Assembly (NCBI GenBank): GCA_910579975.1
Contig: CAJTWU010000003.1
Coordinates: 41,687-105,686 of the forward strand
DNA: 64,000 bases
Origin: an uncultured Vampirovibrio sp.
Lineage (GTDB): Bacteria > Cyanobacteriota > Vampirovibrionia > Gastranaerophilales > Gastranaerophilaceae
Direction: 5' to 3'
Part shown: positions 15,659 through 24,241 of the stretch, piece by piece
How the letters are laid out: each line of letters begins with the position of its first letter
Numbering within the stretch: position 1 is the stretch's first letter
Program-made: the position numbers and the translations under genes
Notes under the pieces: generated by a model
Seen by the model: only the letters and a program-made list of their open reading frames with translations
Told to the model about the DNA's origin: nothing
Database searches by the model: none

Positions 15659-18464
15659 ATTTTATAGCCTCTGCACAATCTGTACAAATTGTTTCATGTC
15701 CGGCAACTTCACCGAGTTTTCTGTATTTCCAGCAGCGTTCGCATTTTTCACCTTCCGATGCAGTTACCCAAACAGTTATTCCATCTTCTGTATATTCATT
15801 TAACACATCTTTAGGAGCAGACTCCGCAACATAAGCTTGAGATGTAATAAATATATCTGCTAAGTCTTTTGCATTTTGTTTTAACAATTCAGCATATTCA
15901 GACTTAACGTAAACTGCAACTTCCAAAGAACTTCCAACTTTTTTATCAGCTCTAAGCGGTTCAATAGCACGTGTTACAACCTCTCTGGTTTTAAGTATTT
16001 TGGCAAAATCTTCTTCTAATTGTGGGTTATCCCACTCTGATTTAACATCAACCCAGTTAGCAAGAAGAATACTTTCTAATCCGCCACGTTGAGCAACAGG
16101 AGTGTTTTGCCATATATCTTCTGCCTGGTGCGGCATTACCGGAGTAAGTACTCTTACAAGAGCTTGCAAATTTTCATAAAGAACTGTCTGACAAGCACGT
16201 CTTGAAAGTGATTTTTTACCAGCTGTATAAAGTCTGTCTTTTACAATATCAAGATAGAATGAGCTTAAATCATTTGCCGCAAAGTTTTGAAGAGCTTGGA
16301 AGTATTTGTAAAACTCGTAATTTTCAAACGCTTCAGTAATCTCTGCAATAACTTTGTTTAATTTGTGTAATGCAAATTTATCAATTGGCTTAAGTTCTGC
16401 ATACTTAACATAGTCATTTGCCGGATTGAAATCATAAATATTACCAAGCAAAAATCTTGCAGTATTTCTGGTTTTCTTAAAGATTTCAGCAAGCTGTTTA
16501 ATTATGTTATCACCGATTTTGGTATCGTTTCTATAGTCAACAGAAGCAGCCCAAAGTCTCAAGATATCAGCACCATAGTTTTTAATAATATCATCAGGTC
16601 TAATATAATTGCCCAAAGATTTAGACATTTTTCTACCATCTTCTCCAAATACAAAACCGTGGGTAAGAACAGTTTTATAAGGAGCTTTACCTTGTGTTGC
16701 TATAGAAGTCAACAAAGAAGATTGGAACCATCCTCTGTGTTGGTCTGAACCTTCAAGGTACATATCAACAGGAGTATGTCCAAGTTCTTCTGAGCGTTTT
16801 TCAACAACTGCTTTCCAGGTTACACCGGAGTCGAACCAAACATCCATAATGTCATTTTCTTTTTTAAAGCAATGAGTCTTGCCGCATTTAGGACATTTGA
16901 AACCTTCAGGAAGAAGTTCATCAACTGTAAGCTTAACCCATGCATCTGATGATTCTTTTTCAAAAATCTTAGCAACATGTTCGATAGTTTTATCTGTTAC
17001 AATTGATTCACTACATTCTTCACAGTAGAATACAGGAATTGGAACACCCCAGGCTCTTTGGCGTGAAATACACCAATCAGTACGTCCGGCAACCATATTT
17101 GAAATACGAGCTTCACCGCTTGCCGGTATCCATTTTACACCTTTAATTGCCTCTAAGGTTTCATTTCTGAATTTATCTACCTTAACAAACCATTGTGGAG
17201 TTGCTCTATAAATAACAGGATTTTTACATCTCCAGCAATGCGGATATGAGTGATTAATATCAGCTGCAGCCAAAAGAGCACCACAATTTTTAAGTTTATC
17301 TATAACAATTGAATTACCTTTATAATAAGGAATTCCTTCTAAATCTTTATCTCCTACGATTTCAGTCCAAACACCTTTAGAATCGAGCGGTGAGAATACT
17401 TCAATATTATATCTGCAGCCCACTTCATAGTCTTCAAGACCGTGACCCGGAGCAGTATGCACCGAACCAGTACCAGCTTCAAGTGTAACATGCTCACCTA
17501 AAATTATAGGAGATTTTCTGTTATATAACGGATGATTTGTATTCAATAGTTCCAAATCCGAACCTGTAACAGAACCAATTACCTTGATATCTTTTTCATC
17601 CCAGCCAACACCTTCAAGAAATGCACCTAACAAGCCCTGAGCTGCTACATAAACATCTCCGCTTGCACTTTCAAAGAATGTGTATTCAAATTTAGGATGC
17701 ATACTGATTGCCATATTTGATGGAATTGTCCAAGGTGTTGTTGTCCAGATAACAGCATATACATCTTTACTTGGAAGCTCAATTAATTGAGAGATTTTAT
17801 TTACAGCCTCTTCATCAAATTTAAATCTTACATATATTGAGGTTGAGGTATGATCGGCATATTCTACTTCTGCTTCAGCCAAAGCTGTTTCACAAGAAGC
17901 ACACCAGTAAACCGGTTTCAAACCTTTTTCAACATAACCTTTTTTATACATTTCACCAAATACACGAACCTGTTCAGCTTCAAATTCAGGATTAATAGTT
18001 AAATAAGGATTTTCCCAATTTCCCCAAACACCAAGACGTTTAAATTCCGATTCTTGTCCTTTTAGGTTTTTATGAGCAAATTCTCTACATTTAGCACGCA
18101 ATTCAGCCGGAGTAAGAGCCTCACGTCCTCCCTTGATATTTTTGACAACAGCATTTTCAATTGGAAGCCCGTGTCCGTCATATCCTGGGACATAAGGTGC
18201 ATAGTATCCGCGCATAGATTTGTAACGGATGAGAATATCTTTGAGAATTTTGTTTAAAGCTGTACCAACGTGAATTTTTTCAGAGCTTAAATAAGGAGGT
18301 CCGTCGTGTAAGATAAATGAATTTATTTTGTCTCTTTGAGCCAAATTCTTTTCATATACATTTATCTCCTCCCAGAATTTTTGAGTTTCCGGCTCTTTTT
18401 TTGTTGCATTTGCTCTCATTTCAAGAGTTGTTTGCGGTAAGTTTAAAGTCTCTTTGTATTCCAT
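15657..18464 (-). CDS. ileS: Isoleucyl-tRNA synthetase
   Basis: 935 residues, standard bacterial length. HIGH-type motif in SSEKIHVGTALNK (~60), editing domain centred on WTTTPWTIPSN, KMSKS in GRKMSKSLGN, and the C-terminal zinc knuckle CERCWKYRKLG...CTDC. ATG 18464 follows GGAGG (six bases). No T-box leader was seen upstream. Confidence 0.98.
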   Translation of the reverse strand: MEYKETLNLPQTTLEMRANATKKEPETQKFWEEINVYEKNLAQRDKINSFILHDGPPYLSSEKIHVGTALNKILKDILIRYKSMRGYYAPYVPGYDGHGLPIENAVVKNIKGGREALTPAELRAKCREFAHKNLKGQESEFKRLGVWGNWENPYLTINPEFEAEQVRVFGEMYKKGYVEKGLKPVYWCASCETALAEAEVEYADHTSTSIYVRFKFDEEAVNKISQLIELPSKDVYAVIWTTTPWTIPSNMAISMHPKFEYTFFESASGDVYVAAQGLLGAFLEGVGWDEKDIKVIGSVTGSDLELLNTNHPLYNRKSPIILGEHVTLEAGTGSVHTAPGHGLEDYEVGCRYNIEVFSPLDSKGVWTEIVGDKDLEGIPYYKGNSIVIDKLKNCGALLAAADINHSYPHCWRCKNPVIYRATPQWFVKVDKFRNETLEAIKGVKWIPASGEARISNMVAGRTDWCISRQRAWGVPIPVFYCEECSESIVTDKTIEHVAKIFEKESSDAWVKLTVDELLPEGFKCPKCGKTHCFKKENDIMDVWFDSGVTWKAVVEKRSEELGHTPVDMYLEGSDQHRGWFQSSLLTSIATQGKAPYKTVLTHGFVFGEDGRKMSKSLGNYIRPDDIIKNYGADILRLWAASVDYRNDTKIGDNIIKQLAEIFKKTRNTARFLLGNIYDFNPANDYVKYAELKPIDKFALHKLNKVIAEITEAFENYEFYKYFQALQNFAANDLSSFYLDIVKDRLYTAGKKSLSRRACQTVLYENLQALVRVLTPVMPHQAEDIWQNTPVAQRGGLESILLANWVDVKSEWDNPQLEEDFAKILKTREVVTRAIEPLRADKKVGSSLEVAVYVKSEYAELLKQNAKDLADIFITSQAYVAESAPKDVLNEYTEDGITVWVTASEGEKCERCWKYRKLGEVAGHETICTDCAEAIK

Positions 18465-18605
18465 CTATTTACAACCTCCAGTATTCATCCCTCATGTATT
18501 TTAACTCTACTAAATAAGATAGCATAAACATGCATGATGATAAAGAGCTTGCTTAAGCTCTTTATTACATCCTTGTGCTAAATTTATTATTTTTGCATTT
18601 TTCGT

Positions 18606-18662
18606 GCAATTGTAAAGAAATATGACTAAATATTAAGCAAAAAATAAAAACTTTACAATTGC
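18606..18662. repeat. 12-bp inverted repeat upstream of a sigma-28 promoter
   Basis: GCAATTGTAAAG (18606-18617) and its exact complement (18651-18662) are separated by 33 AT-rich bases. No T run follows, so an operator pair is more likely than a terminator. Confidence 0.55.
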
Positions 18663-18685
18663 CTCAAATCAGCTTATAGCGGGGG

Positions 18686-18710
18686 GTATAGTATAGTATA
18701 GTATAGTATA
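18686..18710 (+). repeat. Pentanucleotide tract (GTATA)5
   Basis: Five perfect GTATA copies directly after a G6 run, ending 11 bases before the -35 box of the sigma-28 promoter. Such short tandem repeats are prone to slippage. Confidence 0.9.
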
Positions 18711-18721
18711 GAAATTTCTCC

Positions 18722-18748
18722 TAAAGTTTTTTTCATTTGTGCCGATAA
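18722..18748 (+). promoter_or_regulatory. Perfect sigma-28 (FliA) promoter
   Basis: TAAAGTTT (18722-18729), 11 bases, GCCGATAA (18741-18748): identical to the enterobacterial FliA consensus. It is 74 bases upstream of ATG 18823 and would drive the three small genes to 19890. Confidence 0.85.
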
Positions 18749-18822
18749 AGAAATTGTCAAAAGAAAATTCAATATCGTCTTTTAAAACACAGAGAATATT
18801 AAAAATTATAGGAGTAATTAAC

Positions 18823-19212
18823 ATGGCAGGAATTAACCCATCTTTTAACAATTTTAACAGACCTTTGAACGGAAACTTAAACAAAACAAACACTAAAGCT
18901 AATCAACTGGGTCAAGCTAATTCTCAGTACAATTTAGGCTCTCTCAATGGACCTAAAGGAGATAGTGTAAGTTTTAGTACTAAAAAGGCAACAATTAATC
19001 AACAACAAGATGAACCAAAACAGCCAACCAAAAATAATGAAGAACTGAAAGGTAAATTAGTATTTAAAGGTTTAAAATGGGCTGCAAATAAAATTAAGGA
19101 AGTTATAGTCTGGTCAGGCATTGAAGAAGGTATAAAAAAATTATTTGGCGATGATGAACAACCACAACCTCAACCTCAACCTCAACCGCAACCAGATCCA
19201 TCTAAAAAATAA
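18823..19212 (+). CDS. Small Asn/Gln-rich protein, candidate flagellar-export substrate
   Basis: 129 residues from the ATG with GGAG nine bases upstream; an earlier GTG would start inside the promoter. No Sec signal. The N-terminus MAGINPSFNNFNRPLNG is disordered and Asn-rich, similar to MIRNINSQFNYP of the 33287-33556 protein. A helical part (~85-115, KGLKWAANKIKEVIVWSGIE) precedes a (PQ)n tail. First gene of a three-gene operon with the perfect sigma-28 promoter. Family unknown; export by the flagellar apparatus is inferred. Confidence 0.7.
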   Translation: MAGINPSFNNFNRPLNGNLNKTNTKANQLGQANSQYNLGSLNGPKGDSVSFSTKKATINQQQDEPKQPTKNNEELKGKLVFKGLKWAANKIKEVIVWSGIEEGIKKLFGDDEQPQPQPQPQPQPDPSKK

Positions 19213-19257
19213 AAACATATTGGCATTTAAAAATACTAATACTTAAAGAGGAGCAAT

Positions 19258-19569
19258 ATGGCACAAATAAATTCATATGGAAACATAACTAAAATAAAAT
19301 ATACCGAGAGCACGAAAAAAATAAAAGATAATATTGCCGGTAAAACTAACAAAACAGAAGAATATAACCCGCTAGGAGAAGATTTTGGTTCTCCAGGCAT
19401 TTGTAGAATACCAATTGGAACAATAGCTAAATATGCAGGTAAAGGTGCACTGAAATTGGCTCTGGGCCCCTGGGGCACAGGTGTAATAACGGTCGGATCT
19501 ATTTTATATGAACGCTATGGCAATGATAAAAGCTGGAAAGATGCAATAATATCCGGATTGCTTTTTTAA
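19258..19569 (+). CDS. Small protein with Gly/hydrophobic C-terminal half
   Basis: 103 residues, unrecognised. GAGGAG precedes ATG 19258. It opens MAQINSYGN, echoing the first gene's INPSFN motif. The second half (~55-90, IPIGTIAKYAGKGALKLALG then TGVITVGSILYERYG) is a Gly/Ala-rich amphipathic to membrane-seeking region as seen in pore-forming peptides and bacteriocins, but no family can be named. Middle gene of the operon. Confidence 0.65.
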   Translation: MAQINSYGNITKIKYTESTKKIKDNIAGKTNKTEEYNPLGEDFGSPGICRIPIGTIAKYAGKGALKLALGPWGTGVITVGSILYERYGNDKSWKDAIISGLLF

Positions 19570-19590
19570 CAAAACAATGGAGATATACCT

Positions 19591-19890
19591 ATGTACAATG
19601 AATATGAACAATATGCATTATTAGCAAATGAATCAAAAATGTTTGTGGATAATAAGATACATGTTGATTTGGAAAGATTAGATAAAATGTCCGATTATCT
19701 TGAAGTTGAAGAATTTATTTCACAAAATTACGGTGAACTAAATGATAATGGTATAAATCTAGCATTTCCACAAGATGTAGAAATAGCTATTAGAAAAGAA
19801 GATAATGCAATAGAAATTTTTGCCCGACAAGGTGAATATCTTATTTTCAGCAAGGGGTGGCGGCAAGTAACAACTCAATCAGAAGACTAA
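19591..19890 (+). CDS. Small acidic protein, third gene of the sigma-28 operon
   Basis: 99 residues, acidic, unrecognised. GGAGATATACCT precedes the ATG. N-terminal half helical (YEQYALLANESKMFVDNKI), C-terminal half of beta type (VEIAIRKEDNAIEIFARQGE, then KGW). Position and size are like the acidic partner (33599-33928) of the other small-gene pair, suggesting a chaperone or immunity role for its neighbours. This is inference. Confidence 0.65.
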   Translation: MYNEYEQYALLANESKMFVDNKIHVDLERLDKMSDYLEVEEFISQNYGELNDNGINLAFPQDVEIAIRKEDNAIEIFARQGEYLIFSKGWRQVTTQSED

Positions 19891-19895
19891 TTATT

Positions 19896-19937
19896 AAAAA
19901 GAACAATGTGGTATTTTTATACCACATTGTTCTTTAA
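19896..19937. terminator. Bidirectional terminator, 17-bp perfect stem
   Basis: AAAGAACAATGTGGTAT (19898-19914) pairs with its complement at 19919-19935 across loop TTTT. It separates the small-gene operon from the convergent transporter gene. Confidence 0.9.
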
Positions 19938-21292
19938 GTAAAATCTTTTTGGAAACTTACATTTCCATTTGTTTTACCTAATGTATTTATCTTAATATTT
20001 TTTCTTTTCAAAAATTCATTCATTTTATTATAATCAAAACAATTTTCCCATCTTGCAATAACAACAGTAGCAACGCAATTTCCAATCAAATTAACTGTTG
20101 TTCTTCCCATATCTAGAATTTGGTCAATACCTAAAAGAATTGCAACCCCTAAAATCGGATAATTAAAACTTGTAAGAGTTCCTGCAAGAACAATTAAAGA
20201 GGCTCTTGGTACACCGGCAACACCTTTTGATGTAAGCATTAATGCAAACATTATGACAAGCTGCTGGTCTAAAGTCAAATGTATTCCAACTAACTGTGTT
20301 GAAAACAAAACTGCCATCGCAAGATATAATGTAGAACCGTCAAGGTTAAAAGTGTATCCTGTCGGCATTACAAAACTCACAATTGATTTTGGAACTCCAA
20401 ATTTTTCCATAATCGACATAGCTTTTGGTAAAGCTGCTTCTGAACTTGCAGTAGTAAAAGTCAAAAGAGCCGGTTCCTGAATAGCCTTTATCAAACCTCT
20501 AAAAGAGATTTTGACTATTTTACAAGCTGCAAGCAATACAATAACGACAAAAACAGCAAGAGCTACATATAATGATAAAATAATTTTCCCGTAATTAAAT
20601 AATATATCGATTCCATTTGTACCTACAGTATAAGCGATTGCGCCGAAAATCCCCATAGGAGCAAACATCATTACATATTCAGTAAATTTGAACATTACTG
20701 AAGAAACCGAGTTTAAAATATCCAAAACCGGCTGGGCTTTTTTACCAATAGCACAAATTGCAAGTGCAAAAAAGATTGAAAAAACAACAATCTGCAGCAA
20801 ATTTCCATCAGCCATTGACTGAACAATACTTGTTGGGAATAAATCCAAAAGCATTTCCCCAAAAGAGTTATGAGATGTTGCAGAAGCCATGTTATTAGCA
20901 ATTTCGTTCAGTCTGATTTGTTGTGAAGCAACATCAATCATTCCTTCACCGGGCTTAAATAAGTTTGCAAATCCTAAGCCTATAACAAGCGCAAAAGTAG
21001 TAACGATTTCAAAATAAGCAACAGTTTTTATCCCCAATCTTCCAAGACTTTTTACATCTCCATGTCCTGCAATTCCTACTACAAGAGTTGCAAACAATAG
21101 AGGTGCTATAATCATTTTTACCATTCTTAAAAAGATTTCAGCAAGAACATGAGTTCTTACTGCAAAATCAGGAAATGCCCATCCAGCAATAATCCCAAGA
21201 ACCAGTGATAAAAAAATAGCTATTGTTAAGCGCGAGTGTTTCAATTTTGGTATACCTTTTTCTTCTTCAAGTAATAATAGTAACACAAACAT
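19934..21292 (-). CDS. Dicarboxylate/amino acid:cation symporter (DctA/GltP family)
   Basis: 452 residues, the DAACS family that imports glutamate, aspartate or C4-dicarboxylates with Na+ or H+. Multiple membrane helices; family motifs FLRMVKMIIAPLLFATLVVGIAG at the start (helix 2 region), the Ser-rich reentrant loop FTTASSEAALPKAM, VSFVMPTGYTFNLDGSTLY and MGRTTVNLIGN. The start is uncertain: ATG 21292 lacks a good ribosome site, and a TTG ~51 bases later could serve. Substrate not determinable. Confidence 0.9.
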   Translation of the reverse strand: MFVLLLLLEEEKGIPKLKHSRLTIAIFLSLVLGIIAGWAFPDFAVRTHVLAEIFLRMVKMIIAPLLFATLVVGIAGHGDVKSLGRLGIKTVAYFEIVTTFALVIGLGFANLFKPGEGMIDVASQQIRLNEIANNMASATSHNSFGEMLLDLFPTSIVQSMADGNLLQIVVFSIFFALAICAIGKKAQPVLDILNSVSSVMFKFTEYVMMFAPMGIFGAIAYTVGTNGIDILFNYGKIILSLYVALAVFVVIVLLAACKIVKISFRGLIKAIQEPALLTFTTASSEAALPKAMSIMEKFGVPKSIVSFVMPTGYTFNLDGSTLYLAMAVLFSTQLVGIHLTLDQQLVIMFALMLTSKGVAGVPRASLIVLAGTLTSFNYPILGVAILLGIDQILDMGRTTVNLIGNCVATVVIARWENCFDYNKMNEFLKRKNIKINTLGKTNGNVSFQKDFT

Positions 21293-21371
21293 GCAATATT
21301 TTCATTATTAAATAAAACACATTGTTAAACATATTTTATTTATGTTATTCTTATACACAAGGAGGTATTAT

Positions 21372-21473
<102 letters not shown>

Positions 21474-21496
21474 CAAGTGATGATAAATATGCACCA

Positions 21497-23236
21497 ATGG
21501 TTGCAGTAACCATTGCTTCAATTATGGAAAATACTAAATCACAAATTGCATTTTATATTCTGGATAACAACATTTCCTCATTAAATAAAAAGAAAATAAT
21601 TAGATTCCTAAAAAAATACTCAAATTGTAGCACTAATTTTATCAATATAAACAGTGAATTATTTGCTAGGTTTCCAGAAACATTTCATTATTCTAAAGCA
21701 ATGTATAGTAGATACCTTATACCAGAAATCCAATCAAACTTAAAAAAAGTAATCTATACAGATGTTGATGTTATCTTTTTAAATGATATTAAGGAATTTT
21801 TTGATATTAATCTTGACGGATATGGATTAGCAGCTCCTATAGAAGAAATTGGTCAAATATTGGAAAATGCTTGGGATTTTAATAAAAGAAAAAAGGAATT
21901 AGGAATAAGTTTCTCTCATAAATTTTTTCAATCAGGTAATTTATTAATAGACTGTGAATATTGGAAAAATAACAAAATTACAGAACAATTATTAAGAAAA
22001 ACGGAGGAAAAATCCAATAAATTATTAGCACCGGATTTAGAAATTTTAAATATTATATTTGAAAACAATTATAAAAAGCTAGATTATCGATATAGTGTTT
22101 GTGTACATATGATAAATAATCAAAATAAGAATTTGTCAGTAATGAAAGAAAGTCTTAAAAATCCTTATTTAATTCATTATAGTGGAAACAAAAAACCGTG
22201 GAACAGCCATACAAAGTATTCTTGGCATTTTTGGAAATACGCTAGAAAAACACCATTCTTTTATAATTTAATTGTAAATTATATAATACAAAACACAAAA
22301 CTTTTTAAAAAGAAGAAAACAAATATAAAAAATACTACAGTAAATACAAATTCCGAAATCAGTGTTGTATTAAATTTATATAAAAGACCAGAAAACCTTA
22401 AGGTTCAATTAGAAGCTCTTGAGAAACAAACACTAAAACCAAAAGAGATAATACTATATCAAGACGGCACATCTGATACAATAAAAATCCCTGATGATAT
22501 TAAAGAAAAATTTGCAATCATAGAAATTAGTAATGAAAACAAAGGAGTATGGGCAAGATTTGATTTTGCCAAAAGAAAAAGTAATTGTGAATATGTATGT
22601 ATATTTGATGATGATACGATTCCAGGATCCAGATGGCTTGAAAATTGTATGAATGAAATGAAAAAACAAGAAGGATTATATGTAACAATAGGGATATTAA
22701 TGGATGATGCTGAAAAGTATCCATATTCAAATTATTTCCGTACTGGTTGGGATGGAAACAATAATGAAACATTAGAAGTTGATTTTGGAGGGCATAGCTG
22801 GTTTTTCAAAAAGGATTGGTTAACTTACTTATTTGAAGACTCTCCTAAAGAAATACAGCAATTTAAGCTTGCAGGAGAAGATATGGCATTTTCTTATGCA
22901 CTCAATAAACATAATATAGGAACTTTTGTACCTCCACATCCGAAAAACAATAAAGAATTATATGGTTCTATTCCCAAAAAAGCTTGGGAACTTGGAACAT
23001 CAAAAAACGCTATATCAACGAATGTAAATAACTTAGCTCTAATGAATAATGCCATTAAAATTCTGCTTGATAATGATTGGAAAACCTTAACAAAAAGAAA
23101 TCCTGAATATTTTAAAAAAGTATGTAAACAACAAAAATCACATAATAATTTTATTCAAAATATATTTTCCATAAAAAACAAAGGGGCAAGAAAAATTATA
23201 ACTATTTTAGGAATAAAGCTAAGCATTAAAGTTTAA
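21497..23236 (+). CDS. Two-domain glycosyltransferase (GT8 + GT2), phase-variable
   Basis: 579 residues from the first in-frame ATG, which lacks the start of the fold; the full enzyme needs the out-of-frame start at 21372. Residues 1-250 are a GT8 domain: SRYLIPEI, metal-binding DVD at 89-91 (YTDVDVIFL) and HYSGNKKPW (227-235). Residues ~287-500 are a GT2-like domain: ISVVLNLYKRPENLKVQLEA, DDD at 371-373 (IFDDDTIPGSRW), and GGHSWFFKK. Such enzymes add sugars to LPS, capsule or glycoproteins. Translation could restart at 21497 after the upstream stop, but the product would lack the nucleotide-binding strand. Confidence 0.9.
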   Translation: MVAVTIASIMENTKSQIAFYILDNNISSLNKKKIIRFLKKYSNCSTNFININSELFARFPETFHYSKAMYSRYLIPEIQSNLKKVIYTDVDVIFLNDIKEFFDINLDGYGLAAPIEEIGQILENAWDFNKRKKELGISFSHKFFQSGNLLIDCEYWKNNKITEQLLRKTEEKSNKLLAPDLEILNIIFENNYKKLDYRYSVCVHMINNQNKNLSVMKESLKNPYLIHYSGNKKPWNSHTKYSWHFWKYARKTPFFYNLIVNYIIQNTKLFKKKKTNIKNTTVNTNSEISVVLNLYKRPENLKVQLEALEKQTLKPKEIILYQDGTSDTIKIPDDIKEKFAIIEISNENKGVWARFDFAKRKSNCEYVCIFDDDTIPGSRWLENCMNEMKKQEGLYVTIGILMDDAEKYPYSNYFRTGWDGNNNETLEVDFGGHSWFFKKDWLTYLFEDSPKEIQQFKLAGEDMAFSYALNKHNIGTFVPPHPKNNKELYGSIPKKAWELGTSKNAISTNVNNLALMNNAIKILLDNDWKTLTKRNPEYFKKVCKQQKSHNNFIQNIFSIKNKGARKIITILGIKLSIKV

Positions 23237-23276
23237 AAAAGAAGCCCTTCTTATTAACAAGAAGGGCTTCTTTTTT
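23235..23276. terminator. Bidirectional terminator
   Basis: GAAGCCCTTCTT (23241-23252) / AAGAAGGGCTTC (23259-23270), loop ATTAAC, flanked by A6 and T6; between the glycosyltransferase and secF. Confidence 0.92.
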
Positions 23277-23282
23277 CATATC

Positions 23283-24227
23283 TTAAGCTCTAAGAGGAGT
23301 TTTTTTATCTTCCCAAATCTCAATCAACGATGAGCAGAAGAAAATACTTGAATATGTACCGATTGCAATACCTAAAATCATTGCCAATACAAAGTCTTTT
23401 GTTGTAACTCCGCCAAAGAAATACAATGCTGCAAGTGTAATCAAAGTTGTCAATGAAGTATTTATACTTCTTGCAAGGGTCTGATTAATACTAGCATTCA
23501 TTATTTCACCAAATGTCATTTTCTTAGAATAATATTTCAAATTTTCTCTCACACGGTCAAATACAACGATTGTATCGTGAACAGAAAAACCAATTACAGT
23601 TAGAAGCGCTGTTACAAACAATGCATCTATCTGTACACCGTAGAAAAGTCCCAAAATTGAAAATATACCGAGTACAAAAATTGTATCATGTACTAACCCC
23701 AAAATTGCTGCTAAAGCATAGTCAAATTGGAATCTAAATGTTAAATATGCGACAATACCTAACAGAGCAAGTGATAAAGCAATCAATGAATTTTTAAATA
23801 ATTCCTGACCCAATGTCGGACCAACAGAAGCCACCTGAACCAATTGCGGAGCTTCAAATTCACTATCAACAACATTTGTTACTTTTGCCTGATCTTCAGT
23901 ACCTTCCTCTATAAATTTTGTTCTGATTGAAAGAATTGCTTTCAAATCACTATTTTCAGAAGAATTAACATTAATAATCTGTAAAGACGGATTATCAATT
24001 CCTACTTTTTCCAAACCTTCACGTACAGCAGAAAGTTTTGCATTTGTAATATCTTCCTTTACACCATATTGTAAAGTAGTACCGCCTGTATAGTCAATGC
24101 CGACTTTTACAGGTGTATGTGTTTCATATGTTACCATTGAATAAATCATTGCAGCAATGCCTGGAATAAGAAGAATAGCAGACAACGCTAAAAATATAAA
24201 TTTGTTTTTTACTATATCTAATTTCAT
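23283..24227 (-). CDS. secF: Protein translocase subunit SecF
   Basis: 314 residues. Six-helix RND-type membrane protein that with SecD uses the proton motive force to pull proteins through SecYEG. Motifs: VGIDYTGGTTLQYGV in the first periplasmic region, VGPTLGQEL, IGFSVHDTIVVFDRVREN, and RSINTSLTTLITLAALYFFGG. It is 14 bases downstream of secD. Confidence 0.97.
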   Translation of the reverse strand: MKLDIVKNKFIFLALSAILLIPGIAAMIYSMVTYETHTPVKVGIDYTGGTTLQYGVKEDITNAKLSAVREGLEKVGIDNPSLQIINVNSSENSDLKAILSIRTKFIEEGTEDQAKVTNVVDSEFEAPQLVQVASVGPTLGQELFKNSLIALSLALLGIVAYLTFRFQFDYALAAILGLVHDTIFVLGIFSILGLFYGVQIDALFVTALLTVIGFSVHDTIVVFDRVRENLKYYSKKMTFGEIMNASINQTLARSINTSLTTLITLAALYFFGGVTTKDFVLAMILGIAIGTYSSIFFCSSLIEIWEDKKTPLRA

Positions 24228-24241
24228 GTTTACCTACTTTC

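Larger units (their letters stand above)
18465..18822. other. 358-base intergenic region rich in regulatory structure
   Basis: Holds, left to right: a 10-bp palindrome TAAAGAGCTT/AAGCTCTTTA (18541-18564); a 12-bp inverted repeat GCAATTGTAAAG / CTTTACAATTGC (18606-18617, 18651-18662); six Gs followed by (GTATA)5 (18681-18710); a perfect sigma-28 promoter (18722-18748); and a ribosome binding site before 18823. No gene is supported here. Confidence 0.8.

Noticed and set aside
18465..18660. T-box leader for ileS
   Set aside because: No T-box consensus or antiterminator/terminator pair seen upstream of ileS; only a 10-bp palindrome without a T run.
21497..23236. Plain glycosyltransferase starting at ATG 21497
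   Set aside because: The GT8 nucleotide-binding strand is encoded upstream of this ATG and a strong start exists at 21372 beyond the AG tract.
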